NCBI GenBank assembly: GCA_964235765.1
Contig: CAXSDH010000001.1
Span: 62,001-126,000 of the forward strand
From: JAVVHH01 sp964235765
Lineage (GTDB): Bacteria; Pseudomonadota; Alphaproteobacteria; Acetobacterales; Acetobacteraceae
Reading direction: 5' to 3'
Length of the DNA stretch: 64,000 bases
The notes below the pieces were generated by a model, which worked only from the letters and a program-made list of their open reading frames with translations, had not been told where the DNA came from and did not search any database. Of the stretch, positions 1 through 10,818 are shown in pieces. Every line of letters starts with the position of its first letter. Position 1 is the stretch's first letter. A program made the position numbers and the translations under genes.

Positions 1-273
1 GGGGGCCAGCGACGGGATTTCGGTGCAGCCGCCGTCGGTACTGCGGAACACCCAGCCGTGATAGCAGCAGCGCAAGGACTGGCCGTCGAACCCGGCATGC
101 CGCATCGGCATGCCGCGATGCGGGCAACTGTCGGCCACCGCGAACACCGCGCCGTCGCTGCGCCGGCCGAGCAGCAGCGCCTCGCCCAGCAAGGTGACGG
201 CCAGGGTCTTGCCACGCGGCACGCGCGCGCCGAGCACGGCCAGGTACCAGAAGCCGCGCAGCATGGTGTCCAT
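1..273 (-). CDS. Rieske [2Fe-2S] aromatic-ring-hydroxylating oxygenase, N-terminal part
   Basis: The gene starts with an ATG at 273 and runs off the left edge, so only 91 residues are visible. They hold a complete Rieske cluster motif, C-P-H-R-G around residue 50 and C-x-Y-H-G-W about 20 residues later, which supplies the two Cys and two His ligands. A motif this close to the N-terminus is typical of the oxygenase (alpha) subunit of vanillate/phenylpropionate-type demethylases and dioxygenases. The catalytic non-haem iron domain would lie outside the window. The start codon is 2 bases after the mrp stop, so the two are probably co-transcribed. An alternative ATG lies 9 bases further in. The substrate cannot be predicted. 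Confidence 0.85.
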   Translation of the reverse strand, partial: MDTMLRGFWYLAVLGARVPRGKTLAVTLLGEALLLGRRSDGAVFAVADSCPHRGMPMRHAGFDGQSLRCCYHGWVFRSTDGGCTEIPSLAP

Positions 274-275
274 GG

Positions 276-1376
276 CTAATCCGAGATGATGCGGGGCCCG
301 GCCGGGCGTGGGGCGGCGAGGCTCTCCCATACCCGGGCGGCGATGGCGGCGTAGGCGAGCGCGGCCGGGCTGCCGGGTGCCTGCGCCGTGATCGGTGTGC
401 CGGCGTCGCTGGTTGTGCGGATGTCGAGCAGCAGGGGGATTTCGCCCAGGAACGGCACGCCCAGCGCCTCGGCCTCCCGCTGCGCGCCACCGTGGCCGAA
501 CAGCGCTGTGGTGTGGCCGCAGTTGGGGCAGCTGAAGGTGCTCATGTTTTCGATCAGGCCGAGGACGGGCACCAGGGTTTTTTCGAACATGCGCACGCCG
601 CGGCGAGCGTCGATCAGGGCGATGTCCTGCGGCGTGGAGACGATGACCGCGCCGCTGAGGCTAACGCGCTGCGCCATGGTCAACTGCGCGTCGCCGGTGC
701 CGGGCGGCATGTCGACGATCAGCACGTCCAGCTCGCCCCAGGCCACCTGGCCCATCATCTGTTCGAGCGCGCTCATCACCATCGGGCCACGCCAGATCAT
801 GGCGGTGTCCTGGTCCACCAGCAGGCCGATCGACATGGCTTGCAGCCCCCAGGCGCGGACCGGCACCATGCGGCCGTCCTCCAGTTCCGGCTTACCGGCG
901 ATGCCCAGCATGCGCGGCAGGCTGGGGCCGTACACGTCGGCGTCGAGCAAGCCGACGCGGTGGCCCGCCTGGGCCAGGGCAACCGCGAGGTTGACCGCCG
1001 TGGTCGACTTGCCGACGCCGCCTTTTCCGGAGGCGACGGCCACGATGTGGCGCACGCCGGGCAGCAGCGCGGGCTTGGCGGCCGGCGCCGGCGCCGGCTG
1101 ACGGGTTGGTTGAGGGGCTTCCTGGGGGCGATGCGCGGTCAATACGGCGGTGGCGTTGGTCACGCCGGGTTGCCGGCCGAGCAGCACCTCGGCCTCGCGG
1201 CGGACGGCCTCCATGGCCGGCGCCTGCGCGCGGTCGGTGAGGAGTGCGACATGCACGAGCGAGCCTCGGGATTCAAGGCTGTCGACGAGGCCGGCCGCGA
1301 CAATGTCCTGCCCGGACCGCGGATCCAGCACCGCTCGCAGCGCGCTCCTCAGCTGGTCGATGGTCGGCGCCTTCAT
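276..1376 (-). CDS. mrp: Iron-sulfur cluster carrier protein, Mrp/NBP35 (ApbC) family P-loop ATPase
   Basis: The 366-residue product is a cytosolic ATPase that carries Fe-S clusters to target apo-proteins. Residues 1-80 form a MIP18/DUF59-like domain. A Pro/Ala-rich linker (about 85-105) follows, then the SIMIBI-type P-loop domain with the deviant Walker A S-G-K-G-G-V-G-K-S-T at 116-125. The C-P-N-C pair (Cys283, Cys286) that binds the bridging cluster is intact. Length and domain order match full-length alphaproteobacterial Mrp. Upstream lies the divergent hflKC operon. Downstream, a Rieske oxygenase starts 2 bases after the stop, which would be a plausible Fe-S client, although that link is inference. 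Confidence 0.95.
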   Translation of the reverse strand: MKAPTIDQLRSALRAVLDPRSGQDIVAAGLVDSLESRGSLVHVALLTDRAQAPAMEAVRREAEVLLGRQPGVTNATAVLTAHRPQEAPQPTRQPAPAPAAKPALLPGVRHIVAVASGKGGVGKSTTAVNLAVALAQAGHRVGLLDADVYGPSLPRMLGIAGKPELEDGRMVPVRAWGLQAMSIGLLVDQDTAMIWRGPMVMSALEQMMGQVAWGELDVLIVDMPPGTGDAQLTMAQRVSLSGAVIVSTPQDIALIDARRGVRMFEKTLVPVLGLIENMSTFSCPNCGHTTALFGHGGAQREAEALGVPFLGEIPLLLDIRTTSDAGTPITAQAPGSPAALAYAAIAARVWESLAAPRPAGPRIISD

Positions 1377-1394
1377 CGGTTGTAAACCCTTCGC

Positions 1395-1423
1395 TTGTAA
1401 ACCAGGACCGCGCGGTCAATATG
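1395..1423 (+). promoter_or_regulatory. Candidate sigma-70 promoter for hflKC
   Basis: TTGTAA (1395-1400) is followed after 17 bases by AATATG (1418-1423), in the 113-base divergent region between mrp and hflK. It would give a leader of about 60 bases. The -35 lies in the second copy of a TTGTAAACC direct repeat (1380-1388 and 1395-1403); the first copy abuts the mrp start on the other strand. Prediction by pattern only. Confidence 0.35.
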
Positions 1424-1489
1424 CACGCGACCGTGAGGCGCCATATGGCCCACCGGGGTTCACCTGCCAACAGGAGCGCTTAGGTCCGA

Positions 1490-2719
1490 ATGTCTTGGAA
1501 CAATGGCGGCAACGGCGGGGGCCCCTGGGGCAACCCGGGCGGCAACCCGCCCCCGGGCGGGCCGAAAGGGTCGGACCGCGGTCCGGATCGTGGGCCATGG
1601 GGCGGGCGCAAACCGGGCGGCCCCAACGGGCCCGGCCTGCCCGACCTCGATGAGGTGATCGCCCGCATGCAGGCGCAGGCGCGCCGATTCGTGCCCGGCG
1701 GCCCCGGCGGGTTCCGCAGCAATGGCCGGCTACTGGCATTGATCGGCCTGGTCGGCGCGGCCATCTGGCTGGCCAGCGGCTTCTACCGCGTGCAGCCCGA
1801 CCAGCAAGGCGTCGTGCTGCGCTTCGGCGCGTTCCACGGCTATACCTACCCCGGCCTGCGCTATCACATCCCCTGGCCGGTGGAGCAGGCGCTGACGCCG
1901 GCCGTCACCCGAATCAACCGGATCGAGGTCGGCGTCCGCAACGGCGCGGACCGCAGCTTGGGCACGCGCTCGCGTGAGGAAAGCTCGGCTCGCGAGGTGC
2001 TTGCCGAGGCGCTGATGCTCACCGGCGACGAGAACATCATCGACATCAATTTCTCGGTGTTCTGGCGCATCAAGGACGCGAGCGCCTTCCTATTCAATAC
2101 GCGCAACCCCGACGAGACGGTGCGCGCCGCCGCCGAAAGCATGATGCGCCAGGTGATCGGGCGCACCCCCATCCAGCCCGCCCTGACCGAGGCGCGCGCG
2201 CGCATCGAGCAGGACGTGGCGGCGGGCACGCAGTCGATCCTCGACCAGTATGGCTCCGGCGTGGAGATCACCCAGGTGCAGCTGCAGAAGGTCGATCCGC
2301 CCAACGCCGTGATCGAAAGTTTCCGTGACGTGCAGCGGGCCAATACGGACGCCGAGCGGGTGCGCAACGAGGCCGAGAGCTATCGCAACGACATCGTGCC
2401 GCGCGCGCGGGGCGAGGCCGCCCGGCTGACCGCCGAGGCGGATGGCTCTCGCCAGGCGCTTGTGGCGGAGGCGGCGGGCCAGGCACAACGCTTCCTGAGC
2501 GTGTACGGCGCCTATTCGGTGGCCAAGGACGTGACATTGCAACGCATGTATATCGAGACGATGCAGGAAATCCTGACCCGGACGCCGTCGATCGTGGTCG
2601 ATGACCGGATCAAGGGCATCGTGCCCTATCTGCCGCTCGACACAGCCGCGGTACCGCCGCGGCCACCAGCGCCCGCCGCCTCGCCTGCCCAAGCGCCGCG
2701 CCCGGGCGCCGCGCCATGA
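1490..2719 (+). CDS. hflK: FtsH protease modulator HflK
   Basis: The 409-residue stomatin/prohibitin (SPFH) protein forms, with HflC, the membrane cage around the FtsH AAA protease and modulates degradation of membrane proteins. The first 60 or so residues are a Gly/Pro/Asn-rich cytosolic tail typical of HflK. A single transmembrane helix lies near residues 80-97, followed by the periplasmic SPFH domain and a long Ala/Glu/Arg-rich coiled coil. A Pro/Ala-rich tail closes the protein. The ATG start is preceded by GGAGCG. The stop overlaps the hflC start by 4 bases (ATGA), consistent with the usual hflKC translational coupling. Confidence 0.96.
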   Translation: MSWNNGGNGGGPWGNPGGNPPPGGPKGSDRGPDRGPWGGRKPGGPNGPGLPDLDEVIARMQAQARRFVPGGPGGFRSNGRLLALIGLVGAAIWLASGFYRVQPDQQGVVLRFGAFHGYTYPGLRYHIPWPVEQALTPAVTRINRIEVGVRNGADRSLGTRSREESSAREVLAEALMLTGDENIIDINFSVFWRIKDASAFLFNTRNPDETVRAAAESMMRQVIGRTPIQPALTEARARIEQDVAAGTQSILDQYGSGVEITQVQLQKVDPPNAVIESFRDVQRANTDAERVRNEAESYRNDIVPRARGEAARLTAEADGSRQALVAEAAGQAQRFLSVYGAYSVAKDVTLQRMYIETMQEILTRTPSIVVDDRIKGIVPYLPLDTAAVPPRPPAPAASPAQAPRPGAAP

Positions 2720-3585
2720 GCCGGACGTTGATCGCCGGCCTGGCGGCAGCCTTCGTCCTCGCCGTCGTGGCGGCCGCCAGCCTGTTCACCGTTTCGCAGA
2801 CCGAGCAGGTGCTGATCACCCAGTTCGGCCAGCCGATTCGCGTCATCAGCGAACCCGGCCTGCATGCGAAGGTGCCGTTCGTGCAGACCGTGATCAGCTT
2901 TGACCGTCGGCTGCTCGACTTCAGCAGCGGCGGCGAGGAGATCATCCTCTCCGACCAGCGCCGGCTGACCGTTGATAGTTTTACCCGGTTCCGCATCACC
3001 GATCCGTTGCGCTATTACCAGGCCGTCGGCCCGGTTGAAGACGGCATTCGCGCGCGGCTGAACTCGGTGGTCACCTCGTCGCTGCGCCGCGTGCTCGGCA
3101 ACGAGACCCTGCTGAACGTGCTGTCGGCCGAGCGGCCTCGCATCATGGGCCTGATCAAGGCCCAGGTGAGCGAGGAGATGCGCGGCTTCGGCGTGACCAT
3201 AGAGGACGTGAGGCTGCGCCGGGCCGACCTCCCGGAGGAGAACACGCAGGCCATCCTGAATCGCATGAAGTCGGAGCGCGAGCGGGTGGCCAGCCAGGCG
3301 CGCGCCGAGGGCGCCGAGGCGGCGGCCCGAATCCGCGCCGATGCGGAGCGGGATCGTACGGTGCTGCTGGCGGAGGCGCGCGCCACGGCCGACCGGCTGC
3401 GCGGCGAGGGCGAGAAGCAGTCCATTAAAATCTACGCCGACGCGTTCCAGCAGGATCCGAAGTTCTACGAGACGTATCGAACCCTGCAAGCCTATCGCGA
3501 GTCGTTTGGCCAGGGCCGGTCTCGGCTGGTGCTGACGCCGGATAGCGACTTTCTGCGGATGCTGCGGGAAGCCCCACATCAATAG
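2716..3585 (+). CDS. hflC: FtsH protease modulator HflC
   Basis: The 289-residue partner of HflK has an N-terminal signal-anchor helix (about residues 4-23). The SPFH domain follows, with the family pattern in which the protein faces the periplasm, and then an Ala/Arg/Glu-rich coiled coil (about 170-240). HflK and HflC alternate in a large ring that encloses FtsH. The ATG overlaps the hflK stop. A DegP-type protease gene begins 78 bases downstream, so the three genes form an envelope proteolysis block as in many Alphaproteobacteria. Confidence 0.96.
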   Translation: MSRTLIAGLAAAFVLAVVAAASLFTVSQTEQVLITQFGQPIRVISEPGLHAKVPFVQTVISFDRRLLDFSSGGEEIILSDQRRLTVDSFTRFRITDPLRYYQAVGPVEDGIRARLNSVVTSSLRRVLGNETLLNVLSAERPRIMGLIKAQVSEEMRGFGVTIEDVRLRRADLPEENTQAILNRMKSERERVASQARAEGAEAAARIRADAERDRTVLLAEARATADRLRGEGEKQSIKIYADAFQQDPKFYETYRTLQAYRESFGQGRSRLVLTPDSDFLRMLREAPHQ

Positions 3586-3599
3586 TACGCCATGCGCGG

Positions 3600-3628
3600 T
3601 TGCCGCTGTGCGTGAGGGCGAATACATG
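3600..3628 (+). promoter_or_regulatory. Candidate promoter upstream of the DegP-type protease gene
   Basis: TTGCCG (3600-3605), 17-base spacer, TACATG (3623-3628), in the short interval between hflC and the protease gene. It would allow stress expression of the protease independently of hflKC. Weak match, pattern only. Confidence 0.25.
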
Positions 3629-3663
3629 CCGGCTCATTCGCCGGGCCACCAAGGAGACCATCG

Positions 3664-5226
<1,563 letters not shown>

Positions 5227-5272
5227 TCAGCCCGCCATGGCTCGGCGCGCCGGGCCATGGCGCTCTTGAGCG

Positions 5273-6289
5273 ATGCCGCACCCTGAGACCTGGCTGAAGG
5301 TGTTGCCGGACGGGCTGTTCTGCGAGCCCGGCGGTTTCTACATCGACCCGGTTCGCCCGGTCGCACGGGCGATCATCACCCATGCCCACTCCGACCACGC
5401 CCGGCCCGGCCACGGCGCCGTTCTGGCCAGCCCGGAAACCCTCGCCCTCATGGAAGTTCGCATGGGAGCGGGCCGCGCCGGCGAGGTGCAGCAGGCCATG
5501 GAGTACGGCGCGCCGATCGATATCGGCGGCGTGCAAGTCTGGATGGAGCCAGCCGGGCACGTGCTGGGCAGCGCGCAGGTGGCAATGCAGTGGCACGGCA
5601 GCCGGGCCGTGGTGAGCGGCGACTACAAGCGGCAGCCCGACCCGACTTGCCGCCCCTTCGACCCCATCCCCTGCGACGTGTTCGTGACCGAGGCGACCTT
5701 TGCGCTACCGGTGTTCCGGCATCCGCCCGCAGAGGAGGAGATCGGCAAGCTGCTGGACAGCGTCGCCCTCTTTCCTGAGCGGACCCACGTGGTCGGCGCC
5801 TACGCCCTGGGCAAGGCGCAGCGGGTGATCGCCCTGTTGCGCCGGGCCGGCTGGGAGCGGCCGATCTACTTGCACGGCGCGATGATCGCCTTGTGCGAGG
5901 CGTACTCCGCGCTTGGGATCGGATTGGGCGAATTGTTGCCGGCGACGGTGGCGGGGAAGGAAAGCCTGAAGGGGGCCATCGTGATCGCGCCACCCAGCGC
6001 CATCGCGGACCGCTGGGCGCGGCGGCTGGCCGATCCGGTCGTGTGTCTGGCCTCCGGCTGGATGCGCGTCCGCCAGCGAGCCCGCAGCAAGGGTGTGGAA
6101 CTGCCGCTCGTGATCTCCGACCACTGCGATTGGGACGAGTTGAACGCCACGCTGGACGAGGTGGCTGCCCCGGAGGTCTGGGTCACGCATGGGCGGGAGG
6201 AGGCGCTGATCCATGAGGCTGCCAAGCGCGGAATACGGGGCAGGGCGCTTCGGCTGGTCGGCTATGAAGAGGATGAGGGCGAAGCGTGA
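5273..6289 (+). CDS. Ligase-associated DNA damage response exonuclease (metallo-beta-lactamase fold)
   Basis: The 338-residue MBL-fold nuclease has the H-A-H-S-D-H metal motif near residue 36. Later His/Asp ligands sit in the G-D-Y-K and S-D-H-C-D-W segments, consistent with the beta-CASP-like family of SNM1/Pso2-type nucleases. In many bacteria this family is found beside an ATP-dependent ligase, a Lhr-like helicase and a small phosphoesterase. Here its stop overlaps the start of the ligase (GTGA), which fixes the assignment. It probably processes DNA ends for the ligase. The helicase and phosphoesterase partners are not in this window. Confidence 0.88.
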   Translation: MPHPETWLKVLPDGLFCEPGGFYIDPVRPVARAIITHAHSDHARPGHGAVLASPETLALMEVRMGAGRAGEVQQAMEYGAPIDIGGVQVWMEPAGHVLGSAQVAMQWHGSRAVVSGDYKRQPDPTCRPFDPIPCDVFVTEATFALPVFRHPPAEEEIGKLLDSVALFPERTHVVGAYALGKAQRVIALLRRAGWERPIYLHGAMIALCEAYSALGIGLGELLPATVAGKESLKGAIVIAPPSAIADRWARRLADPVVCLASGWMRVRQRARSKGVELPLVISDHCDWDELNATLDEVAAPEVWVTHGREEALIHEAAKRGIRGRALRLVGYEEDEGEA

Positions 6290-7860
6290 TCGCCTTCGCC
6301 GAGTTGCTGGAGCGGCTGGTGTTTTCGCCGGGCCGGCTGACCAAGGTGGCCCTGCTGCGCCGCTACTTCGCGACGCAGCCCGACCCCGACCGCGGGTTCG
6401 GGCTGGCGGCGCTGACCGGCGAGCTTGCCTTCCAGGCCGCCAAGCCCGGCCTGATCCGCGCTTTGGCCGAGGAGCGCACGGACCCCGTGCTGTTCGGCTG
6501 GTCGCATGACTACGTGGGTGACCTGGCGGAGACCGTGGCGCTGATCTGGCCGGCGCGGCGCACCAATGCGGGGCCGCCGACCATGACCGAGGTGGTGCAG
6601 GCGCTGCTGAGCACGCCCAAGCCGGAACTACCGGCGCTGGTCGCTGGCTGGCTCGATGCGTCCAACGTTTCCGTGCGGTATGCCCTGCTCAAGCTGATTA
6701 CGGGCAGCCTCCGGGTCGGCGCCTCGGCGCGGCTGGCGAAGGTCGCGCTGGCGGAGGTCGCCGGCGGACGCATCGCCGCCGACGAGATCGAGGAACTCTG
6801 GCACGGACTCGTGCCGCCCTATGCGCCGCTGTTCGCCTGGCTCGAGGGCAGGGGCGAGCGGCCGGACCCGGCCGGTGCGCCCGTATTCCGTCCGCCCATG
6901 CTGGCGCAGCCGCTCGAAGCACCGGACCTGGCCGCCCTGATCCCCGCAGCATTCCGGGCGGAATGGAAGTGGGATGGCATCCGCGTCCAACTGGTCAGCA
7001 CGCCCCGGGGCAGGCGCATCTACTCGCGCGGCGCCGATGACGTGTCGGCAGCCTTCCCCGAAATACTGGGTTCCATGCATTTCGAGGGCGTGCTGGACGG
7101 CGAACTCCTCGTGGTGCGGGATGGCGAGGTGGCGCCATTCGCCGACCTGCAGCAGCGGCTGAACCGGAAGGCACCAGGGCCCAAGATGCTCAAGGACTTC
7201 CCGCTGGCGGTGCGGGTCTATGACCTGCTGTTCGACGGCGCGGAAGACCTGCGGCCGCTGCCGTTCGATATGCGCCGGGCCCGGCTCGAAACCTGGATGG
7301 CCGAGCATCGGCCGCCCCGCATGGAGCTGTCGGAACTGATCCCGTTCACTTCGGTCGAGGCGTTGCAGGCCGTGCGGGAAGGCGCCCGGGCCGCCAGTAT
7401 CGAAGGCTTGATGCTGAAGCGCGGCGACAGCCCCTATGTGCCGGGCCGGCCCAAGGGCTTGTGGTGGAAGTGGAAACGCGACCCGCTGACCATCGACGCC
7501 GTGGTGATGTATGCGCAGCGCGGCCACGGCAAGCGCAGCAGCTTCTACTCCGATTACACGTTCGGGCTTTGGCGGGAGGACGGGGAGCTGGTCCCGGTCG
7601 GCAAGGCCTATTCGGGCTTCACCGACGCCGAGCTGGTGCAAATGGACCGTTGGATTCGCAACCACACGGTCAACCGGTTCGGGCCGGTGCGGGAAGTGGA
7701 GCGCGGGCTGGTGCTGGAAATCGCCTTCGATGCGGCCCAGCGCAGCCAGCGGCACAAGTCAGGGGTGGCGCTGCGTTTCCCCCGCGTGGCCCGGCTCCGC
7801 CCGGACAAGCCTGCCGCCGAGGCGGATCGGCTGGAGACGCTCATGCGGCTGATCGTGTAA
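6286..7860 (+). CDS. ATP-dependent DNA ligase, ligase-associated damage-response type
   Basis: The 524-residue ligase has an N-terminal alpha-helical DNA-binding domain (about 1-200). The nucleotidyltransferase domain carries motif I as E-W-K-W-D-G-I-R, whose Lys is the adenylated residue. A C-terminal OB-fold domain ends near residue 515, with K-W-K-R-D as motif V. The architecture matches the LigB/LigC-like bacterial ATP ligases of the ligase-associated repair system and lacks the polymerase and nuclease domains of LigD. The GTG start overlaps the exonuclease stop. It is an accessory enzyme, since replication would use the NAD-dependent LigA. Confidence 0.92.
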   Translation: MIAFAELLERLVFSPGRLTKVALLRRYFATQPDPDRGFGLAALTGELAFQAAKPGLIRALAEERTDPVLFGWSHDYVGDLAETVALIWPARRTNAGPPTMTEVVQALLSTPKPELPALVAGWLDASNVSVRYALLKLITGSLRVGASARLAKVALAEVAGGRIAADEIEELWHGLVPPYAPLFAWLEGRGERPDPAGAPVFRPPMLAQPLEAPDLAALIPAAFRAEWKWDGIRVQLVSTPRGRRIYSRGADDVSAAFPEILGSMHFEGVLDGELLVVRDGEVAPFADLQQRLNRKAPGPKMLKDFPLAVRVYDLLFDGAEDLRPLPFDMRRARLETWMAEHRPPRMELSELIPFTSVEALQAVREGARAASIEGLMLKRGDSPYVPGRPKGLWWKWKRDPLTIDAVVMYAQRGHGKRSSFYSDYTFGLWREDGELVPVGKAYSGFTDAELVQMDRWIRNHTVNRFGPVREVERGLVLEIAFDAAQRSQRHKSGVALRFPRVARLRPDKPAAEADRLETLMRLIV

Positions 7861-7925
7861 GCCTTCCCCTGCCGGGCCAAACAGGCTACGGGCGAAGCAA
7901 CGAAGACACGCTGGAGGACGCCGTC

Positions 7926-8933
7926 ATGCCCCATATCAGCCGCCGCCTGGCGCTTGGCGCCCTTGCCTTGCCGCTGTTCAACATTCGCGCCCGTCCGGCC
8001 AACGCCGCGGAGTTCACCTACAAGTTCGCCAACAACACGCCTGTCATTCATCCGATGAACGTGCGGGCCCAGGAGGCGGCGGACCGCATCCTGAAGGCGA
8101 CGGACGGACGGGTCGAGATCAGGGTGTTCCCGAACAACCAGTTGGGCTCGGACACCGACATGCTGAGCCAGTTGCGGTCGGGCGCAATCGAGTTCTTCAC
8201 CCTCTCCGGCTTGATCCTGGCGACGCTCGTGCCGCCCGCAAGCATCAACGGAGTGGGTTTCGCGTTCAAGGACTACGACCAGGTCTGGCGCGCGATGGAT
8301 GGTAAGCTCGGGGCCTACGTGCGGTCGGAGATCGACAAGCGCGGGCTGCTGGCGATGGAAAAGATCTGGGACAACGGCTTCCGCCAGACCACGACCAGCA
8401 CCAAGCCGATCAAGGTGCCCGAGGACTTCAAGGGCGTGAAGCTGCGGGTACCCGTAAGTCCGCTTTGGACCAGCATGTTCAGCGCCCTCGGCGCTTCCCC
8501 GGCCAGCATCAACTTCAGCGAGGTCTATTCCGCGCTGCAGACCAAGATCGTGGATGGCCAGGAGAACCCGCTCAGCCTGATCGAGACGGCCAAGCTGTAC
8601 GAGGTGCAGAAGTTCTGCAGCATGACGAACCACATGTGGGACGGGTTCTGGTTCCTGGCGAACCGCCGCGCCTTCGATCGGCTGCCGAAGGACGCGCAGG
8701 AGATCGTGGCGCGCGAGCTGAACGCGGCGGCGCTGGCCGAGCGTGCCGACATCGCCAAGCTGAACACCGATGTTCGCGCCGGGCTGGCGGCAAAGGGGCT
8801 GGCGTTCAACGAGGTGGACAGCGCCGCCTTTCGCGAGACCCTGAAGCAGGCCGGTTTCTACAAGGAATGGCGCGGCAAATACGGCGAGGACGCCTGGCAC
8901 GTGCTGGAGGAAAGCGTCGGCACGGTGTCGTGA
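7926..8933 (+). CDS. TRAP transporter substrate-binding protein, DctP family
   Basis: The 335-residue periplasmic protein captures a carboxylate (C4-dicarboxylate, sugar acid or similar) for a TRAP uptake system. It has an N-terminal S-R-R-L signal region of Tat or Sec type, with cleavage near A-N-A-A at residue 29. The DctP fold follows, including the conserved helix segment K-L-R-V-P that carries the carboxylate-binding Arg. The ATG was chosen because GGAGGAC lies 8 bases upstream; the reading frame stays open far upstream over the ligase gene. The stop overlaps the GTG of the permease gene. The substrate is unknown. Confidence 0.93.
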   Translation: MPHISRRLALGALALPLFNIRARPANAAEFTYKFANNTPVIHPMNVRAQEAADRILKATDGRVEIRVFPNNQLGSDTDMLSQLRSGAIEFFTLSGLILATLVPPASINGVGFAFKDYDQVWRAMDGKLGAYVRSEIDKRGLLAMEKIWDNGFRQTTTSTKPIKVPEDFKGVKLRVPVSPLWTSMFSALGASPASINFSEVYSALQTKIVDGQENPLSLIETAKLYEVQKFCSMTNHMWDGFWFLANRRAFDRLPKDAQEIVARELNAAALAERADIAKLNTDVRAGLAAKGLAFNEVDSAAFRETLKQAGFYKEWRGKYGEDAWHVLEESVGTVS

Positions 8934-10774
8934 CGGCAGCCGCACTCGCACCCTCCGCCCGGGCCGGCTGGCCGGAGCGCGCGCTCGCCGGCGTGGTCGA
9001 GGCGGCGGCGGCGGCGCTGGTGCTGGCGGAGATCGGCATCCTGTTCCTGGGCGTCGTCGCGCGGTTCGTGTTCCATCGCCCCATCGTTTGGACGGATGAA
9101 CTGGCCAGCATCTTGTTCCTCTGGCTGGCGATGCTAGGCAGCGTCATCGCGCTGCAACGTGCCCAGCACATGCGGCTGACCGCAATTGTCGGCGGGTTCC
9201 GGCCGGCCTGGCGGTGGCGGGCCGAGACCCTGGCGGTGGCTACCTCGGCGCTGTTCCTGGCGCTCGTCCTGCCGCACGCGGCCGAGTATGCGCAGGATGA
9301 ATGGTATATCGAAACGCCCGCGCTCGGCTGGTCCAACATGATCCGCGCGGGGGCGATCCCGGTTGGCGTGGCGCTGATGCTGGCCTCCTGCGCCATCCAG
9401 TTGCTGCGGCAGCGGCCTATGGACATCGCGTTGGTTGCGGGTGGGCTGCTGCTTCTCGGCTGCGCGCTTTACCTCGGCGGGCCCGCGCTGATAAGCCTCG
9501 GAAACTGGAACCTCGTGCTGTTCTTCGTGGGCCTGCTGGGGGCCGGGGTGCTGCTGGGCGTGCCGATCGGCTTCAGCTTCGGCATCGCGACCCTCGCCTA
9601 TCTAGCGACGACAACGACGACGCCGCTGACCGTGGTCGTGTCGCGCATGGACGAGGGCATGAGCGCGCTGATCCTGCTCGCGGTGCCGCTGTTCGTCTTC
9701 CTGGGCCTGTTGATCGAAATGACGGGAATGGCGCTGGCCATGGTCAATTTCCTCGCCAGCCTGCTCGGCCACGTGCGCGGCGGGCTGAGTTACGTGCTGT
9801 TGGGAGCGATGTACCTGGTCAGCGGCATCTCGGGCTCCAAGGCGGCGGACATGGCGGCGGTGGCGCCGGTGTTGTTTCCCGAGATGAAGCGCCGGGGCGC
9901 GCATGAGGGCGAACTGGTGTCGCTGCTGGCGGCCTCGGGGGCCATGAGCGAGACGATCCCGCCTTCTCTCGTGCTGATCACGATCGGGTCGGTGACCGGG
10001 GTCAGCATTGCCGGGCTGTTCACCGGCGGGCTGGTGCCGGCGCTGGTGTTGGCAGTGGCGCTTGGGCTGATCGCCTGGCGGCGGTCGCGCCACGACGACG
10101 TGTCGCACGTGCGCCGGGCCAGCCCGGCCGAAATCGGGCGGGCGCTGCTGATCGCCGTTCCTGCGCTGGCGCTGCCGTTCCTGATCCGCGCCGCCGTCGT
10201 GGAAGGCGTCGCGACGGCCACGGAGGTCAGCACGATCGGCATCGCCTACTCCGTGCTGGCCGGGCTGCTGTTGTATCGACGCTTCGATTGGGGCCGGCTG
10301 TATCCCATGCTGATCGAGACGGCGTGCCTTTCGGGCGCCATCTTGCTGATCATCGGGACCGCAACGGGCATGGCTTGGGCATTGACGCAATCCGGGTTCT
10401 CGCGGCAACTCGCGCTTACCATGAGCGCGGTGCCGGGCGGGGCGGCCGGGTTCATGGCGATCAGCGTGGTGGCTTTCGTAGTCCTGGGCAGCATCCTCGA
10501 GGGTATTCCGGCCATCGTGCTGTTCGGCCCGCTGTTGTTTCCGATCGCCAAGACGCTCGGGATCAATGACGTGCATTACGCCATGGTGGTGGTGCTGGCG
10601 ATGGGGGTGGGCCTGTTCGCGCCGCCGTTCGGGGTGGGCTACTATGCCGCCTGTGCAATCGGCCGCGTGAGCCCGGACGCAGCGATGCGCCGGATCTGGC
10701 CGTATCTCGGGGCGTTGATCGCGGGACTGGTGCTCGTGGCTGCCGTGCCATGGTTTTCCACGGGCTTCCTGTAA
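8930..10774 (+). CDS. TRAP transporter fused permease, DctQ-DctM
   Basis: The 614-residue inner-membrane protein joins both permease subunits. The small DctQ part comes first (about 1-160, four helices, with the V-W-T-D-E segment of the Q family). A linker helix region follows, then the large DctM part (about 190-614, roughly a dozen helices in an elevator-type sodium symporter fold). The GTG start lies inside the dctP stop (GTGA), so translation is coupled to the binding protein. Fusion of Q and M is known in other TRAP systems. It acts with the upstream binding protein to import an organic acid driven by sodium or protons. Confidence 0.92.
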   Translation: MTAAALAPSARAGWPERALAGVVEAAAAALVLAEIGILFLGVVARFVFHRPIVWTDELASILFLWLAMLGSVIALQRAQHMRLTAIVGGFRPAWRWRAETLAVATSALFLALVLPHAAEYAQDEWYIETPALGWSNMIRAGAIPVGVALMLASCAIQLLRQRPMDIALVAGGLLLLGCALYLGGPALISLGNWNLVLFFVGLLGAGVLLGVPIGFSFGIATLAYLATTTTTPLTVVVSRMDEGMSALILLAVPLFVFLGLLIEMTGMALAMVNFLASLLGHVRGGLSYVLLGAMYLVSGISGSKAADMAAVAPVLFPEMKRRGAHEGELVSLLAASGAMSETIPPSLVLITIGSVTGVSIAGLFTGGLVPALVLAVALGLIAWRRSRHDDVSHVRRASPAEIGRALLIAVPALALPFLIRAAVVEGVATATEVSTIGIAYSVLAGLLLYRRFDWGRLYPMLIETACLSGAILLIIGTATGMAWALTQSGFSRQLALTMSAVPGGAAGFMAISVVAFVVLGSILEGIPAIVLFGPLLFPIAKTLGINDVHYAMVVVLAMGVGLFAPPFGVGYYAACAIGRVSPDAAMRRIWPYLGALIAGLVLVAAVPWFSTGFL

Positions 10775-10818
10775 CCGGCTCTCCGATTTATACCACTGGA
10801 AGACCGCAGGAGGATCGT

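Noticed and set aside
58..279. Small + strand ORF at the left edge
   Set aside because: It is opposite the clear Rieske motif on the minus strand and has no ribosome site or recognisable features.
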